A stretch of 14,051 nt of DNA from positions 9,376 through 23,426 of the forward strand of contig PKZC01000398.1 in NCBI GenBank assembly GCA_003132905.1, read 5' to 3'. This DNA comes from Bryobacterales bacterium. Its GTDB lineage: Bacteria; Acidobacteriota; Terriglobia; Bryobacterales; Bryobacteraceae. A program made the translations under genes and the position numbers. This document shows, piece after piece, positions 1 through 6,477 of the stretch. Under the pieces are notes generated by a model, which worked only from the letters and a program-made list of their open reading frames with translations, was not told where the DNA came from and ran no database searches. Position 1 is the first letter of the stretch, and each line of letters starts with the position of its first letter.

Positions 1-1
1 G

Positions 2-94
2 ACAGTAACGGGCAAAGTGCAGAAGTTTCGGATCCGGGAGATCGAAATTCAGGATCGTGGGCTGGAAGGAGCCGCTCGGATTCAGACGGCATGA
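2..94 (+). CDS. AMP-dependent acyl-CoA synthetase, C-terminal end (5' partial)
   Basis: Only the last 30 codons are present, open from the window edge to TGA at 92-94. The peptide begins TVTGKVQKFRIREI, which matches the C-terminal A10 core motif (TGK-x-QKF-x-RE) of ANL-superfamily fatty-acyl/AMP-binding CoA ligases. The motif lysine is the residue known in this family to contact the adenylate during the first half-reaction. The remaining residues (EIQDRGLEGAARIQTA) fit the short variable tail these enzymes have after A10. This is a host metabolic gene and not a phage gene, which places the phage-like module inside a bacterial chromosome. It is co-directional with the phage genes but separated from them by an intrinsic terminator. 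The assignment rests on one motif, so the exact substrate cannot be given. Confidence 0.8.
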   Translation, partial: TVTGKVQKFRIREIEIQDRGLEGAARIQTA

Positions 95-208
95 AGGGTG
101 ACAGAAGAGGGGGAGGAATCTGCGTTGCGTTTTCAGGCGCTTAGCAGATCATGTGACATAGAAACAAAAACCTGATTGATAGAGTCGGTGCAGGAGAGAG
201 TTGCTTTC

Positions 209-242
209 GGGCGCTTCTGGAAACGGAGGCGCCCATTTTTTT
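209..242 (+). terminator. Strong rho-independent terminator between host gene and phage module
   Basis: The arms 209-219 and 224-234 can form an 11-bp stem (GGGCGC outer half pairing with GCGCCC, two inner G-U wobbles) closed by a GAAA tetraloop at 220-223. After one A comes a run of seven T at 236-242. This is the standard intrinsic terminator layout. It lies about 115 bases after the stop of the acyl-CoA synthetase gene, so ending that transcript is the simplest role. The T run ends only 9 bases before the ATG at 252, leaving no room for an ordinary promoter between terminator and first phage gene. Confidence 0.85.
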
Positions 243-251
243 GGACCCGAG

Positions 252-497
252 ATGACAGTACGGACACCGATAGCGAAACGGCAGTTACTAAGCGAGCCAA
301 AAAAGCAACTGAAAGGCACTCGCAGACAACGAATCACCAAGCTGCTGATGGATGTCGAAAGGCGGCTCGATTTCAACAACAAAGTAACTCTGGCGGATTT
401 TATCCGGCTGACTCAACTGGAACGAGAGCTGGAAGAAGAGGAGCAACCGAGGGAGATCATCGTAACGTGGAAAGATCCAGCGGAAAAACGCTGCTGA
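252..497 (+). CDS. Putative small terminase subunit (81 aa)
   Basis: This is a small, charged 81-residue protein directly upstream of and overlapping the large terminase. The N-terminal half is basic (about 9-39), as expected for DNA binding. A helical, very acidic stretch follows (about 46-66, with four consecutive Glu), then a short conserved-looking C-terminus (about 67-77, REIIVTWKDP) that could dock onto the large subunit. It is shorter than most TerS proteins but close in size to gene-transfer-agent TerS. The reading frame is open upstream to a TTG at 201 with a purine-rich GGAGAG just before it, but that start would run through the terminator hairpin and add a low-complexity peptide, so ATG 252 is preferred. 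A clear Shine-Dalgarno is missing (only GGA at 243-245). The function is inferred from position and composition, not from a recognised domain. Confidence 0.6.
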   Translation: MTVRTPIAKRQLLSEPKKQLKGTRRQRITKLLMDVERRLDFNNKVTLADFIRLTQLERELEEEEQPREIIVTWKDPAEKRC

Positions 498-1768
498 TTG
501 AAATAGAATATGCCCCACTCCCTTCGCAGAACAGGTTTCATGCTTCCACCGCGAGGTTTAAAGGGTTTTCTGGACCCATAGGCTCAGGGAAGAGTCAAGC
601 GCTGTGTCAAGAGGCGATCCGCCTGAGTTACTTGAATCCTGGCCGGCAGGGGCTAATTGGCGCGCCGACTTATCCAATGTTGCGGGACGCAACTTTGACC
701 AGCTTCCTGGAGGTATTGACGAGTAATCGCATCAGGCATGAGCTGAATAAGTCGGAATCGGTGCTGCTGATGAAGGACACCGGCTCGCGGATATATTTTC
801 GAGCGGTGGACGACTTCGAGCGGCTGCGCGGTACGAACTTAGCCTGGTTCGGACTGGATGAGCTGACTTACACGTCGGAAGAAGCGTGGTTACGACTGGA
901 AGGCCGGTTGCGCGATCCGCGGGCATCTCGTCTGTGCGGATTCGCGGTGTGGACGCCGAAGGGATTTGACTGGGTGTATCGGAGATTCGTGCGGAATGTA
1001 ATTGCTGGATACGACGTTGTGGTTGCCAAGCCATTCGAGAACAAACACGTGCTGGACAAGATCCCGGACTTTTACGAGCGGCTGCGCGGAAGCTACGACG
1101 CGAGGTTTTTTGAACAGGAAGCACTGGGCGAGTATCTAAACGTCCAGGCCGGAGTGGTTTATCCGGGATTCCAGCGCGGGCGCAACTTGAGAAAGCTGGA
1201 GATCGACGGGACATTGCCATTGTTCTGGGCGCTGGACTTTAACGTAGATCCCATGAGTTCGATCGTGGCGCAAAAGCGCGGCGAAGACATTCTGGTGCTG
1301 GATGAAGTGGTGCTCAGGAAGGCCAGCACTTTGCAAGCGTGCGAGGAGTTTCACGCGCGGTATCCGAATCATCAGGCGGGCATCGTGATTTATGGCGATG
1401 CGACCGGACAGCGGCTACAGACGGCTGGGACAACGGATTACCGAATCATTCGGGAATATTTTCGGCAAACGGCGTACCGAAGCCTGAAGTTTCGAGTACC
1501 GGCCAGCAATCCGAGCGTCCGGGAACGGATCGGTTTAGTGAACGCGAAGTTGTTTTCGGCGAGCGAAGAAGTCCGGTTGCTGATCGATCCGCGGTGCCGT
1601 GGGCTGATAACGGATTTCGAGGAAGTAACCTACAAGCCTGAAAGCGGCGTGATCGATAAAGAGCGGGATTCCGAGAGGACCCACCTGTCGGACGCACTGG
1701 GTTACCTGATTTGGCAAGAGTGCGGGCCGCGTCCGGTGTTCGGCGAGCAGAGCCGACGGTTGATTTGA
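467..1768 (+). CDS. terL: Terminase large subunit (ATPase-nuclease)
   Basis: This is the DNA-packaging motor. Its N-terminal ATPase pumps DNA through the portal and its C-terminal RNase H-like nuclease cuts the concatemer. From the GTG at 467 the protein is 433 aa. The Walker A P-loop GPIGSGKS is at residues 36-43 and Walker B (LAWFGLDE) has D131 and E132. A coupling-type motif VWTPKG lies at 161-166. The nuclease acidic residues are D257 (ALDFN), D311 (YGDATG) and D409 (LSDALG). All catalytic elements are intact. The start is chosen because GAGGGAGA at 449-456 precedes GTG 467 and the P-loop then falls at the usual distance from the N-terminus. It overlaps the small gene by 31 bases, typical of translational coupling. 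The frame is open further upstream to TTG 176, but that part reads as low-complexity shadow of the neighbouring gene. The exact start is uncertain, the identity is not. Confidence 0.95.
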   Translation: MERSSGKTLLIEIEYAPLPSQNRFHASTARFKGFSGPIGSGKSQALCQEAIRLSYLNPGRQGLIGAPTYPMLRDATLTSFLEVLTSNRIRHELNKSESVLLMKDTGSRIYFRAVDDFERLRGTNLAWFGLDELTYTSEEAWLRLEGRLRDPRASRLCGFAVWTPKGFDWVYRRFVRNVIAGYDVVVAKPFENKHVLDKIPDFYERLRGSYDARFFEQEALGEYLNVQAGVVYPGFQRGRNLRKLEIDGTLPLFWALDFNVDPMSSIVAQKRGEDILVLDEVVLRKASTLQACEEFHARYPNHQAGIVIYGDATGQRLQTAGTTDYRIIREYFRQTAYRSLKFRVPASNPSVRERIGLVNAKLFSASEEVRLLIDPRCRGLITDFEEVTYKPESGVIDKERDSERTHLSDALGYLIWQECGPRPVFGEQSRRLI

Positions 1769-1785
1769 CGGCGAAAGAATACCTG

Positions 1786-3180
1786 ATGAACATTGGCAAC
1801 GGCGGTCCCGATATCATTCACGAGCATCCGGAATATGCGGCGAAGAGAGCGATGTGGCGGCAGTATCGCGATCTATATTCTGGGGGCGCCCAGTTCATCG
1901 CAAGCGCGGATCAATACCTGGTGCGGAGGCAGAAGGAGCCCGGTGACGTCTATGTGGAACGACTGAGCCGAAGCTTTTACGAGAACTATGTAGGTTCGAT
2001 CGTGGACTGGTATACGGCCACGCTCTTCCGGCGCGAACCGGTGCTGAACTTTGAAGGAAACGGCGAGCGGTCCAAAAGGTTCTTTGGCGTGTTCACGGAA
2101 GATTGCGATCTAAAGGGCACGAACCTTTCCGAGTTCTTCCGGCGGCAATTTGTAGAGGCGTTGGTATGTGGAAAGAGCTACATACTGATCGACTTTCCGC
2201 GGCTGGACGGGCCAATTGGCACACGGGCCGAGGAGGACGAGCGAGGGGCTTCGCGCGCCTACTTACTCAGTTACGCAGCCGATGAACTCATCAATTGGAG
2301 TTACGACGACCACGGGCAATATCAGTGGGTGGTATTGCGGACGCAAAGTCTGCGCAAGGACAAGCTCGAAGATGCGGAGTGGTGGAAGCAGACGCGATGG
2401 GTTTACTACGACAAGGAAAACTATCGCATTTACGAACAAGTAGAGGAAGGGAGCAAGCGCGGGCAGGTGGAGGTGGTGGCCGAGGGGCGGCATGGATTAG
2501 CCAAACAGGCGCAAGTACCGCTTGTAGAGCTGCGGGTATCGGAAGGGCTGTGGCTGTTGAACAAAGCGGCGTCACTGCAGCTGGAGCATTTCAATAAGTC
2601 GAATGCGCTGGGATGGGCGCTGACGATGGGGTTGTTCGCGATGCCGGTGATTTACTCGGAACGCGATTGGGACCAAGTGATGGGCGAGTCTTACTACATT
2701 CAGCTCGGCCCGCAAGATCGTTTTGGATGGACGGAGCCCCAAGGGAACGTTTACCAGATTGCGGCCGATAATCTGACGAGATTGCAGGAAGAGATTTACC
2801 GGGTGTGCTATGTGAGCCACGCTGGAGGCGCGCTGTCCGGAAATGCAACGCAATCGGGTGTAAGCAAGCAGCGCGATTATGCGATCACGCAGGAAGTATT
2901 ACGGGCTTACGGAGACGCAGTTAAGGATTCGATAAAGCGCGTATTGCGGGCGGTTGAAAGAGCGCGCGAGGACGGATTGAGCATCGGTGTATCGGGGATG
3001 GATGAATTCGACATTGGCGATTTTGGGACAGAGCTACAAGATGCGCAGATGCTGCTGAATTTAGGTATCCAGTCACCGACGCTGAAGAAGCAAGTTTTCA
3101 AAAAACTGGCGTTTCAATTCCTGTGCGATGCCCGGCAAGAGGTGAAAGACCGGATTGGAAGCGAAATCGATCAGGAGTAA
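1786..3180 (+). CDS. Phage portal protein
   Basis: The 464-aa protein lies directly after TerL and before the scaffold and capsid genes, the standard portal slot. The portal forms the dodecameric DNA gate at one capsid vertex and is the docking site for the terminase. The sequence is rich in aromatic and charged residues. It has a conserved-looking core around 60-140, including RSFYENYVGSIVDWYTATLF and ALVCGKSYILIDFP, resembling portal-like proteins of the DUF4055 type. A segment around 325-350 and a helix-rich C-terminus follow, ending in an acidic tail, as in portal stems and wings. The start ATG 1786 is 17 bases after the TerL stop, with only a weak purine tract (AAAGAA 1774-1779). A TTG at 1765 overlapping the TerL stop is an alternative. 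No disruption is seen. The family is recognised by context plus resemblance, so the exact Pfam assignment needs checking. Confidence 0.85.
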   Translation: MNIGNGGPDIIHEHPEYAAKRAMWRQYRDLYSGGAQFIASADQYLVRRQKEPGDVYVERLSRSFYENYVGSIVDWYTATLFRREPVLNFEGNGERSKRFFGVFTEDCDLKGTNLSEFFRRQFVEALVCGKSYILIDFPRLDGPIGTRAEEDERGASRAYLLSYAADELINWSYDDHGQYQWVVLRTQSLRKDKLEDAEWWKQTRWVYYDKENYRIYEQVEEGSKRGQVEVVAEGRHGLAKQAQVPLVELRVSEGLWLLNKAASLQLEHFNKSNALGWALTMGLFAMPVIYSERDWDQVMGESYYIQLGPQDRFGWTEPQGNVYQIAADNLTRLQEEIYRVCYVSHAGGALSGNATQSGVSKQRDYAITQEVLRAYGDAVKDSIKRVLRAVERAREDGLSIGVSGMDEFDIGDFGTELQDAQMLLNLGIQSPTLKKQVFKKLAFQFLCDARQEVKDRIGSEIDQE

Positions 3181-3219
3181 AGGCGGCCAAGCGTATACAC
3201 GTTTGAGCGCCACATTAGC

Positions 3220-3225
3220 AGGAGG
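3220..3225 (+). promoter_or_regulatory. Shine-Dalgarno site of the scaffold gene
   Basis: A perfect AGGAGG stands three bases before ATG 3229. It is the strongest ribosome-binding match in the window and fits the high copy number expected of a scaffold. It fixes the start of the downstream gene. Confidence 0.8.
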
Positions 3226-3228
3226 CAC

Positions 3229-3792
3229 ATGGAAGAGGAAAAGGCCGACGGAACAGAACTGCGGTCTCTGATACGGGGCGTGATTGATGAGTTTGTCCAC
3301 GCCGAGCAGGCGAAGGCTGAGCCAGCGTACAAGGCGGAATTGCTGGATGAGCGGAAGCGGCGTGAGGACCTGGAAAAACGAGTCAACGATCTAGTTCAGG
3401 AAAATGCGCGTAGCCGCAAAATGGCGGAAGAGGCGGAGCGAGGCTCGTCGATCCGCGCGGAACTGCAACAGCTGGGTGTAGTCAAAGTGGACTTAGCGTA
3501 TCGCGCCGTGAGAGATGACGTACAACGGCGGGAGGATGGCCAGTTGATCGCGCGCAGCGGTCCGGACGAAATGGCGCTTCGCGACTATCTAAAACAGTTT
3601 GTGCAAGAGAATCCCGAGTTATTGCCGGCGCGGATTACCGGCGGATCGGGAATGGGATCCGGGCCGAAAGCCGGCTCCAATACAAGTGCGCTTGATCTGG
3701 ACAAAATTCGACCGGGCATGAGTCCGGAAGAGCTGGAGAAGATGCGCCAAGAGGTCTCGAGAGTGGCGAGTCTGGCGCTACGGGGCATGTGA
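3229..3792 (+). CDS. Putative capsid scaffolding protein
   Basis: This 187-aa highly charged protein lies between portal and major capsid genes. Scaffolds guide assembly of the procapsid and then leave it. Residues about 25-80 are a long heptad-like helix dominated by Lys, Arg and Glu, a likely coiled coil. Residues about 120-140 hold FVQENPELLPAR. A Gly/Ser-rich linker (about 139-155) leads to a short C-terminal amphipathic helix (about 162-187) containing PEELEKMRQE, which could bind the coat protein. No serine-protease (S14, S49 or U35) motif is visible, so it is scaffold only and not a protease-scaffold fusion. A perfect Shine-Dalgarno precedes the start. The assignment is from position, length and composition. 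Confidence 0.75.
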   Translation: MEEEKADGTELRSLIRGVIDEFVHAEQAKAEPAYKAELLDERKRREDLEKRVNDLVQENARSRKMAEEAERGSSIRAELQQLGVVKVDLAYRAVRDDVQRREDGQLIARSGPDEMALRDYLKQFVQENPELLPARITGGSGMGSGPKAGSNTSALDLDKIRPGMSPEELEKMRQEVSRVASLALRGM

Positions 3793-3824
3793 AGGGGACG
3801 CACGGGGGATGCGGCTGAAAGGGT

Positions 3825-3834
3825 CGGTCGACCG
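3825..3834. repeat. Perfect 10-bp palindrome upstream of the capsid gene
   Basis: CGGTCGACCG is a perfect inverted repeat in the 79-base gap between scaffold and capsid genes, the longest untranslated gap inside the module. A second small palindrome, GTTCAAGAAC, follows at 3841-3850. They could be part of a leader structure or a protein-binding site that sets capsid expression, but short palindromes of this size also occur by chance. Confidence 0.35.
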
Positions 3835-3857
3835 GCGTTGGTTCAAGAACAACTAAA

Positions 3858-3865
3858 AGAGGTGA
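3858..3865 (+). promoter_or_regulatory. Shine-Dalgarno site of the major capsid gene
   Basis: AGAGGTGA, followed by a second GGTG at 3867-3870, lies 6 bases before ATG 3872. The strong match fits the most abundant virion protein and confirms the start. Confidence 0.8.
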
Positions 3866-3871
3866 AGGTGA

Positions 3872-4783
3872 ATGCCAACAATTACATCAGCAAATGTAGC
3901 AAACGCGATCGTGAAGCTGGTCGCAGTAGACGCCTTGCCAGCGCTGGTGAGCAACCTGGTGATGGGCAATTTAGTCAATCGAGACTATGAACCTACGCTG
4001 GCTAATGCGGGAGACACAGTGAATGTGCCGATTCCACCAACATTAGTCGCAAACAACATCGCCGAGGGCGGCATGGTTCAGACGCAGAATCCGAACCTTG
4101 GAAACGCGCAGATTGTGCTGAACACGCACGCAGAAGCGACGTTCCAAATTCCAGATATCACGAAGGTGCTGGCGGTGCCGGACCTTTTGAAGCTATACAT
4201 GCAACCGGCGGTGGTGGCAATCGCGGAACGGATCGAATCGGACATTTTAAGCCTATACGCGCAATTCACTTCGAACACGGCGGTGGGAACCGCGGGCATC
4301 GCGTTAACGGAGGCCACGGTAGACGCGGCTGAGACCGCATTGTTCCAGGCGAAGGTTCCGGGTGTTGCGAGTAAGTATCTGGTAGTGGATCCGACGAGTT
4401 ACTCCTCAATGAGACAGATTCCCCGCTTTAGCGAATATTACTCAGCGGGAGATGCCGGCTTACGGGCGCTGGTGGATGGCGCGGTGGGCAAGATCAAGGA
4501 CTTCTTCGTATTTCGGTCGCAGCTGGTGCAGAAGACGGGCAGCGGACCGGTGAACACCCACAATCTGGCCTTTTCGAAAGACGCGATCGGGCTTGTCATA
4601 CGGCGGCTTCCACAACCGCTTCCAGGAACAGGCGCGATTGCCGAATATGCCGAGATGGGTAATTTTGGAATCCGGGTGGTGATGAGCTACCAGCCGAACA
4701 CTCTGGGGCAGCAATTCACCGTGGACGTTCTATACGGAACGGCGGTTCTTCGAAATTCGTTCGGGCTGCAGGTAAATAGCTAG
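3872..4783 (+). CDS. Major capsid protein, P22 coat-like
   Basis: The main shell subunit, expected to have the HK97 fold. The 303-aa sequence begins MPTITSANVANAIVKLVAVD and has the pattern of the P22 gp5-like coat family: an N-terminal helix (about 5-34), then NRDYEP and the GDTVNVPIP strand (about 46-56). A long spine-helix region carries PDLLKLYMQPAVVAIAERIE at about 102-121. The SKYLVVDPTSYSSM segment follows (about 166-180), and the C-terminus is rich in beta strands with RVVMSYQPNTLGQQFTVDVLYG (about 269-291). It is shorter than P22 coat (about 430 aa), consistent with lacking the P22 inserted domain. No N-terminal delta domain or cleavage site is evident, agreeing with the absence of a protease gene. 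A strong Shine-Dalgarno and the scaffold gene upstream support the call. Confidence 0.9.
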   Translation: MPTITSANVANAIVKLVAVDALPALVSNLVMGNLVNRDYEPTLANAGDTVNVPIPPTLVANNIAEGGMVQTQNPNLGNAQIVLNTHAEATFQIPDITKVLAVPDLLKLYMQPAVVAIAERIESDILSLYAQFTSNTAVGTAGIALTEATVDAAETALFQAKVPGVASKYLVVDPTSYSSMRQIPRFSEYYSAGDAGLRALVDGAVGKIKDFFVFRSQLVQKTGSGPVNTHNLAFSKDAIGLVIRRLPQPLPGTGAIAEYAEMGNFGIRVVMSYQPNTLGQQFTVDVLYGTAVLRNSFGLQVNS

Positions 4784-4792
4784 GCGAAAGAT

Positions 4793-4808
4793 ATCAGCGA
4801 CGCGGGCG
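4793..4808 (+). repeat. 16-base direct repeat, copy 1 (after capsid gene)
   Basis: ATCAGCGACGCGGGCG occurs here, ten bases after the capsid stop codon, and again exactly at 5215-5230 inside the head-tail connector gene. A 16-base exact repeat is not expected often by chance in 14 kb. It may be a scar of duplication or recombination in the head-neck junction. Confidence 0.6.
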
Positions 4809-4831
4809 GACGATAGAAATGGTCTGTCCGC
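4806..4831 (+). other. Small hairpin in the capsid-downstream gap
   Basis: GCGGAC (4806-4811) can pair with GTCCGC (4826-4831) around a 14-base loop. There is no T run after it, so it is not an intrinsic terminator. In a dense late operon it could protect or process the capsid mRNA end. An in-frame ATG at 4819 lies in the loop, a further reason to prefer the start at 4849 for the next gene. Confidence 0.35.
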
Positions 4832-4836
4832 GGCGG

Positions 4837-4844
4837 GAGAGGAG
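4837..4844 (+). promoter_or_regulatory. Shine-Dalgarno deciding the start of the 108-aa gene
   Basis: GAGAGGAG lies 4 bases before ATG 4849. The upstream ATG 4819 has no comparable site, so 4849 is chosen as the start. Confidence 0.7.
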
Positions 4845-4848
4845 CGGG

Positions 4849-5175
4849 ATGGATCTACGAGTGTTCTTTCAAAAGTTACGGAAAATCGAGCAGGAGATTG
4901 CGGCTCCCCATGTAATTGTCGTCAGTCACGAGACGCCTGATGGAGGCCGGCCGGGCCAGCTCGCGGAAGTTTCGAGAAGCGTAGCAGCGCGGCTCATTCT
5001 AGAGGGGCATGCGCATCTGGCGACCGAGGAGGAATCCACCGAATTTCGAACGGCCGCGCGAATGGCCGTTGAGGAGGCGGAACAGAAGTTGATGGCAGCC
5101 AAAGTTCAAGTGAACGTGATCTCAGACGCGGATCTTCGAGCGATGAAGAACGCAGCGCGAGCGGAGAAGCGGTAG
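4849..5175 (+). CDS. Head-region protein of unknown function (108 aa)
   Basis: No family is recognised. The protein is small and mostly helical by composition. The N-terminus MDLRVFFQKLRKIEQEIAAP is an amphipathic helix. A beta-like segment HVIVVSHETPDGG (about 21-33) and a second helical region (about 36-60) follow. The C-terminal half is strongly Ala/Glu/Lys-rich (about 61-108) and ends in basic residues. It sits between the major capsid gene and the head-tail connector, where phages keep decoration proteins, head-completion proteins or small connectors, so a head-surface or neck role is plausible. It ends 15 bases before the next start. The short dispersed 16-base repeat flanks it on both sides. 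Function is inferred from position only. Confidence 0.7.
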   Translation: MDLRVFFQKLRKIEQEIAAPHVIVVSHETPDGGRPGQLAEVSRSVAARLILEGHAHLATEEESTEFRTAARMAVEEAEQKLMAAKVQVNVISDADLRAMKNAARAEKR

Positions 5176-5190
5176 AGGCCTATAGACACC

Positions 5191-5955
5191 ATGGCTCTCT
5201 TTAGCGATGGTCCCATCAGCGACGCGGGCGACTTGCAACGTTACGAGAATGCCATCCTCAACGTCGCGGCGACAGAAGGTATCGACTTAGGGGCGAAGAT
5301 TGTGCTGGCGCAGCAAGACGTGGCGAACGACCTCTTGCTGTTTCTTTTCAAGCGTTCCTCACTGCGGGATTGCTCATTGGCTTTTCGACGCGCGCAAGGC
5401 GTCAAGGATGTTGTGGTCACTGAGCCACTGAGGCAATGGCACATCCACAAAACCCTAGCGTTGATTTATCGCGACGCATACAATAACCAGCTGAACGATC
5501 GCTATCAAGGTAAGTGGGCGGAATATGAGCGGCTCGCAAAGGTCAGCGCACAGACTTACTTCCAGCTAGGAGTGGGATTAGTGGTCGATCCCGTTCCAAA
5601 AGCCTGCGCTCCGGTATTATCGACTGTTGCAGGAACCGCAGCGGGCGGGATGTTTTACGTCGCCGTGACGTGGGTGAACGCATGCGGCCAAGAAGGCGCA
5701 CCAAGCAGTCTCGCTCAATCGGGCACCTCCGCGGGCCAGCAACTTGTAGTGACGGTTGGGGCGCCACCGCCTAATGTCACGGGCTGGAACGTTTACGTTG
5801 GAACGTCACCGGCCGCGCTGAACTTGCAGAATCAAAGCGCAACGCCTATGAGTAGCTGGACGATGACGTCGGGTCCTAATCCGGGTGCGCCAATTCCCAT
5901 GGGCCAACTGCCGACGTGGTTCATTGTGGATCATCGCGTGATGGAGAGAGGCTGA
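5191..5955 (+). CDS. Head-tail connector with C-terminal Fn3/Ig-like domain
   Basis: The 254-aa protein has two parts. Residues 1-130 are mostly helical (SDAGDLQRYENAILNVAATE and the aromatic-rich IYRDAYNNQLNDRYQGKWAE about 92-111). Position and composition suggest an adaptor-type head-tail connector that sits under the portal. Residues about 140-235 are a beta-rich domain with AGGMFYVAVTWVNACGQEGA and VTGWNVYVGTSPAAL, typical of fibronectin-III or Ig-like modules on phage particles. The same domain pattern recurs in the hub protein (residues about 745-855 there). Such domains on virions are generally thought to bind surfaces or polysaccharides weakly. The start ATG 5191 has AGAGG at 5174-5178 as a distant Shine-Dalgarno. 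Residues 9-13 are encoded by the second copy of the 16-base repeat. The domain call is firm for the C-terminus, less so for the connector fold. Confidence 0.75.
   Translation: MALFSDGPISDAGDLQRYENAILNVAATEGIDLGAKIVLAQQDVANDLLLFLFKRSSLRDCSLAFRRAQGVKDVVVTEPLRQWHIHKTLALIYRDAYNNQLNDRYQGKWAEYERLAKVSAQTYFQLGVGLVVDPVPKACAPVLSTVAGTAAGGMFYVAVTWVNACGQEGAPSSLAQSGTSAGQQLVVTVGAPPPNVTGWNVYVGTSPAALNLQNQSATPMSSWTMTSGPNPGAPIPMGQLPTWFIVDHRVMERG
5215..5230 (+). repeat. 16-base direct repeat, copy 2 (inside connector gene)
   Basis: Second exact copy of ATCAGCGACGCGGGCG, here coding ISDAG near the N-terminus of the connector. Copy 1 is at 4793-4808, 422 bases upstream. Confidence 0.6.
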
Positions 5956-5957
5956 GA

Positions 5958-6455
5958 ATGCTGCAGATCGCGGGTTCCAGCACGAAGAAGGTGTTGGGAG
6001 TGCTGGCTGCGGCTGGCGGAGTGCCAGCCGCCGTTGAAGCGTTAGTACTGCAGCAGGGGATCAAGCTGGCCTCTCTAGGGCCGCAGCAGATTATCGCTCA
6101 GAACGTGGCGCCGGATGTCGCCGAGCAAAGCGTCATCAGTAACTATCCGCTCATTTACGTTTATTGCAACAAGGTGGTCAACGAGCTTCGGGAGAAGTTT
6201 CGAACATTTTCCGGTGATGCGCAGATGGTAGTAGAAGCTCGTGTTTCGCAGGATCGACTTGACCAGATAGAAACAAACTTACAGGCGTATATCGACGCGA
6301 TCACTCAGGTGCTGGACAACAATCGGGGGGATTGGGGTGATGGTGTAATCTTTGCGGGCGGATACGAGGTTACCTTTAGCGGCGCAAAGCACGGCGGCCG
6401 GAACTTTCTGCAAACTGCGAAAGTTGCATTTACTTTGGAGATCAGCGCGGGCTAG
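5958..6455 (+). CDS. Putative tail terminator / tail completion protein
   Basis: The 165-aa protein lies between the connector and the tube protein, where lambda-like phages encode the tail terminator (gpU-like) that stops tube growth and joins the tail to the head. Residues 1-55 are Ala/Gly/Val-rich and helical. The rest mixes strands and helices (YPLIYVYCNKVVNELREKF about 62-80; VVEARVSQDRLDQIETNLQAYIDAI about 90-114). It ends with a strand-rich region, YEVTFSGAKHGGRNFLQTAKVAFTLEI, typical of the small alpha/beta terminator fold. ATG 5958 comes 2 bases after the connector stop (TGAGAATG) with the GAGAGAGG tract (5944-5951) upstream, which suggests translational coupling and decides the start against upstream in-frame codons. 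The function is inferred from place and fold-like pattern. Confidence 0.65.
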   Translation: MLQIAGSSTKKVLGVLAAAGGVPAAVEALVLQQGIKLASLGPQQIIAQNVAPDVAEQSVISNYPLIYVYCNKVVNELREKFRTFSGDAQMVVEARVSQDRLDQIETNLQAYIDAITQVLDNNRGDWGDGVIFAGGYEVTFSGAKHGGRNFLQTAKVAFTLEISAG

Positions 6456-6477
6456 TGGGCGCATAGTCAGACTTCTT

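Noticed and set aside
120..180. A possible sigma-70 promoter in the AT-richer leader between the host gene and the terminator
   Set aside because: No -35/-10 pair with acceptable spacing and match could be found by eye, so no promoter is called.
176..466. A TTG-initiated N-terminal extension of the large terminase giving a 530-aa protein
   Set aside because: The extra residues are Ser/Arg/Thr-rich low complexity without family character, the region codes for the small terminase-like protein in another frame, and GTG 467 has a better ribosome-binding site and puts the P-loop at a normal distance.
732..1220. A 162-codon open frame on the minus strand
   Set aside because: It lies wholly antisense inside the motif-bearing terminase gene, has Ser/Arg/Pro-rich composition typical of a shadow frame, and no other gene in the window is on the minus strand.
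1339..1641. A 100-codon plus-strand frame inside the terminase nuclease region
   Set aside because: It overlaps the conserved nuclease domain in a different frame and has no ribosome-binding site or recognisable sequence.
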